From positions 4,402,001-4,466,000 of the forward strand of contig OY730169.1 in assembly GCA_963422465.1 (NCBI GenBank): a stretch of DNA of 64,000 nucleotides. The letters are read 5' to 3'. Positions 63,985 through 64,000 of the stretch are shown here, piece by piece. Numbering within the stretch: the stretch's first letter is position 1; each line of letters starts with the position of its first letter. Below the pieces are notes generated by a model that saw nothing but the letters and a program-made list of their open reading frames with translations, was not told where the DNA came from and searched no databases. The DNA is from Lichina pygmaea. Lineage: Eukaryota; Ascomycota; Lichinomycetes; Lichinales; Lichinaceae. A program made the translations under genes and the position numbers.

Positions 63985-64000
63985 GTAAGTTTTGCGCTGT

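Overview
The window is nuclear DNA from a filamentous ascomycete (Pezizomycotina; a Sordariomycete such as a Hypocrealean is my guess from gene structure and base composition, not proven). Reasons: GC-rich genes split by short GT-AG introns (about 50-250 nt), fungal forms of housekeeping proteins, Tad-like LINE sequence, and repeats decayed by C-to-T/G-to-A changes that resemble RIP. I found no tRNA, rRNA or CRISPR array.

Layout. 1-5650: the 3' part of a synaptojanin-like inositol 5-phosphatase (+), convergent with the ER/Golgi protein SVP26 (-). 6.1-7.5 kb: an unrecognised, possibly frameshifted gene (-). 7.8-8.8 kb: BUD23, an 18S rRNA methyltransferase (+). 9.7-12.8 kb: a duplicated, decayed repeat module around the 3' end of a dead Tad-like LINE. 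13.4-20.8 kb: APL5 (AP-3 delta, start codon split by an intron), YSY6/RAMP4 (-), and a small mitochondrial-type membrane protein (+). 22.1-27.7 kb: a large BEM3-like RhoGAP full of homopeptide tracts (-). 27.7-32.6 kb: about 5 kb without a gene. 32.6-35.3 kb: GFA1 (-). 35.3-38.9 kb: intergenic DNA holding two short LTR-like insertions, each with its own 5-bp target duplication. 38.9-40.3 kb: HSP30 (-), with TATA box and heat-shock elements, divergent from a small unknown gene.

41.5-48.1 kb is the most unusual part. A secreted, cysteine-rich, probably GPI-anchored protein gene is broken by a nearly full-length 5.3-kb Tad-like LINE (41846-47161) flanked by a perfect 14-bp target duplication. 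The LINE has almost no CpG although its surroundings are CpG-rich, and its two ORFs are intact except for a one-base frameshift in an A5 run.

49.4-64 kb is dense housekeeping: PRE4 (proteasome beta7), an HCNGP/SAP30BP-like gene, PRE7 (proteasome beta6, with a poly-Asp insert), MDM31 (mitochondrial morphology), PNO1 (40S biogenesis), LSM6 (U6 snRNP / mRNA decay), a 748-bp terminal-inverted-repeat element, a Rad60/Esc2-type SUMO-like protein, and TRM112 running off the right end. TRM112 is the known activator of Bud23; with PNO1 that makes three 40S-maturation genes in one window.

Exon boundaries were placed by hand from reading frame, splice signals and family similarity recalled from memory. 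Long antisense ORFs over BEM3 and GFA1 were judged GC-rich shadows.
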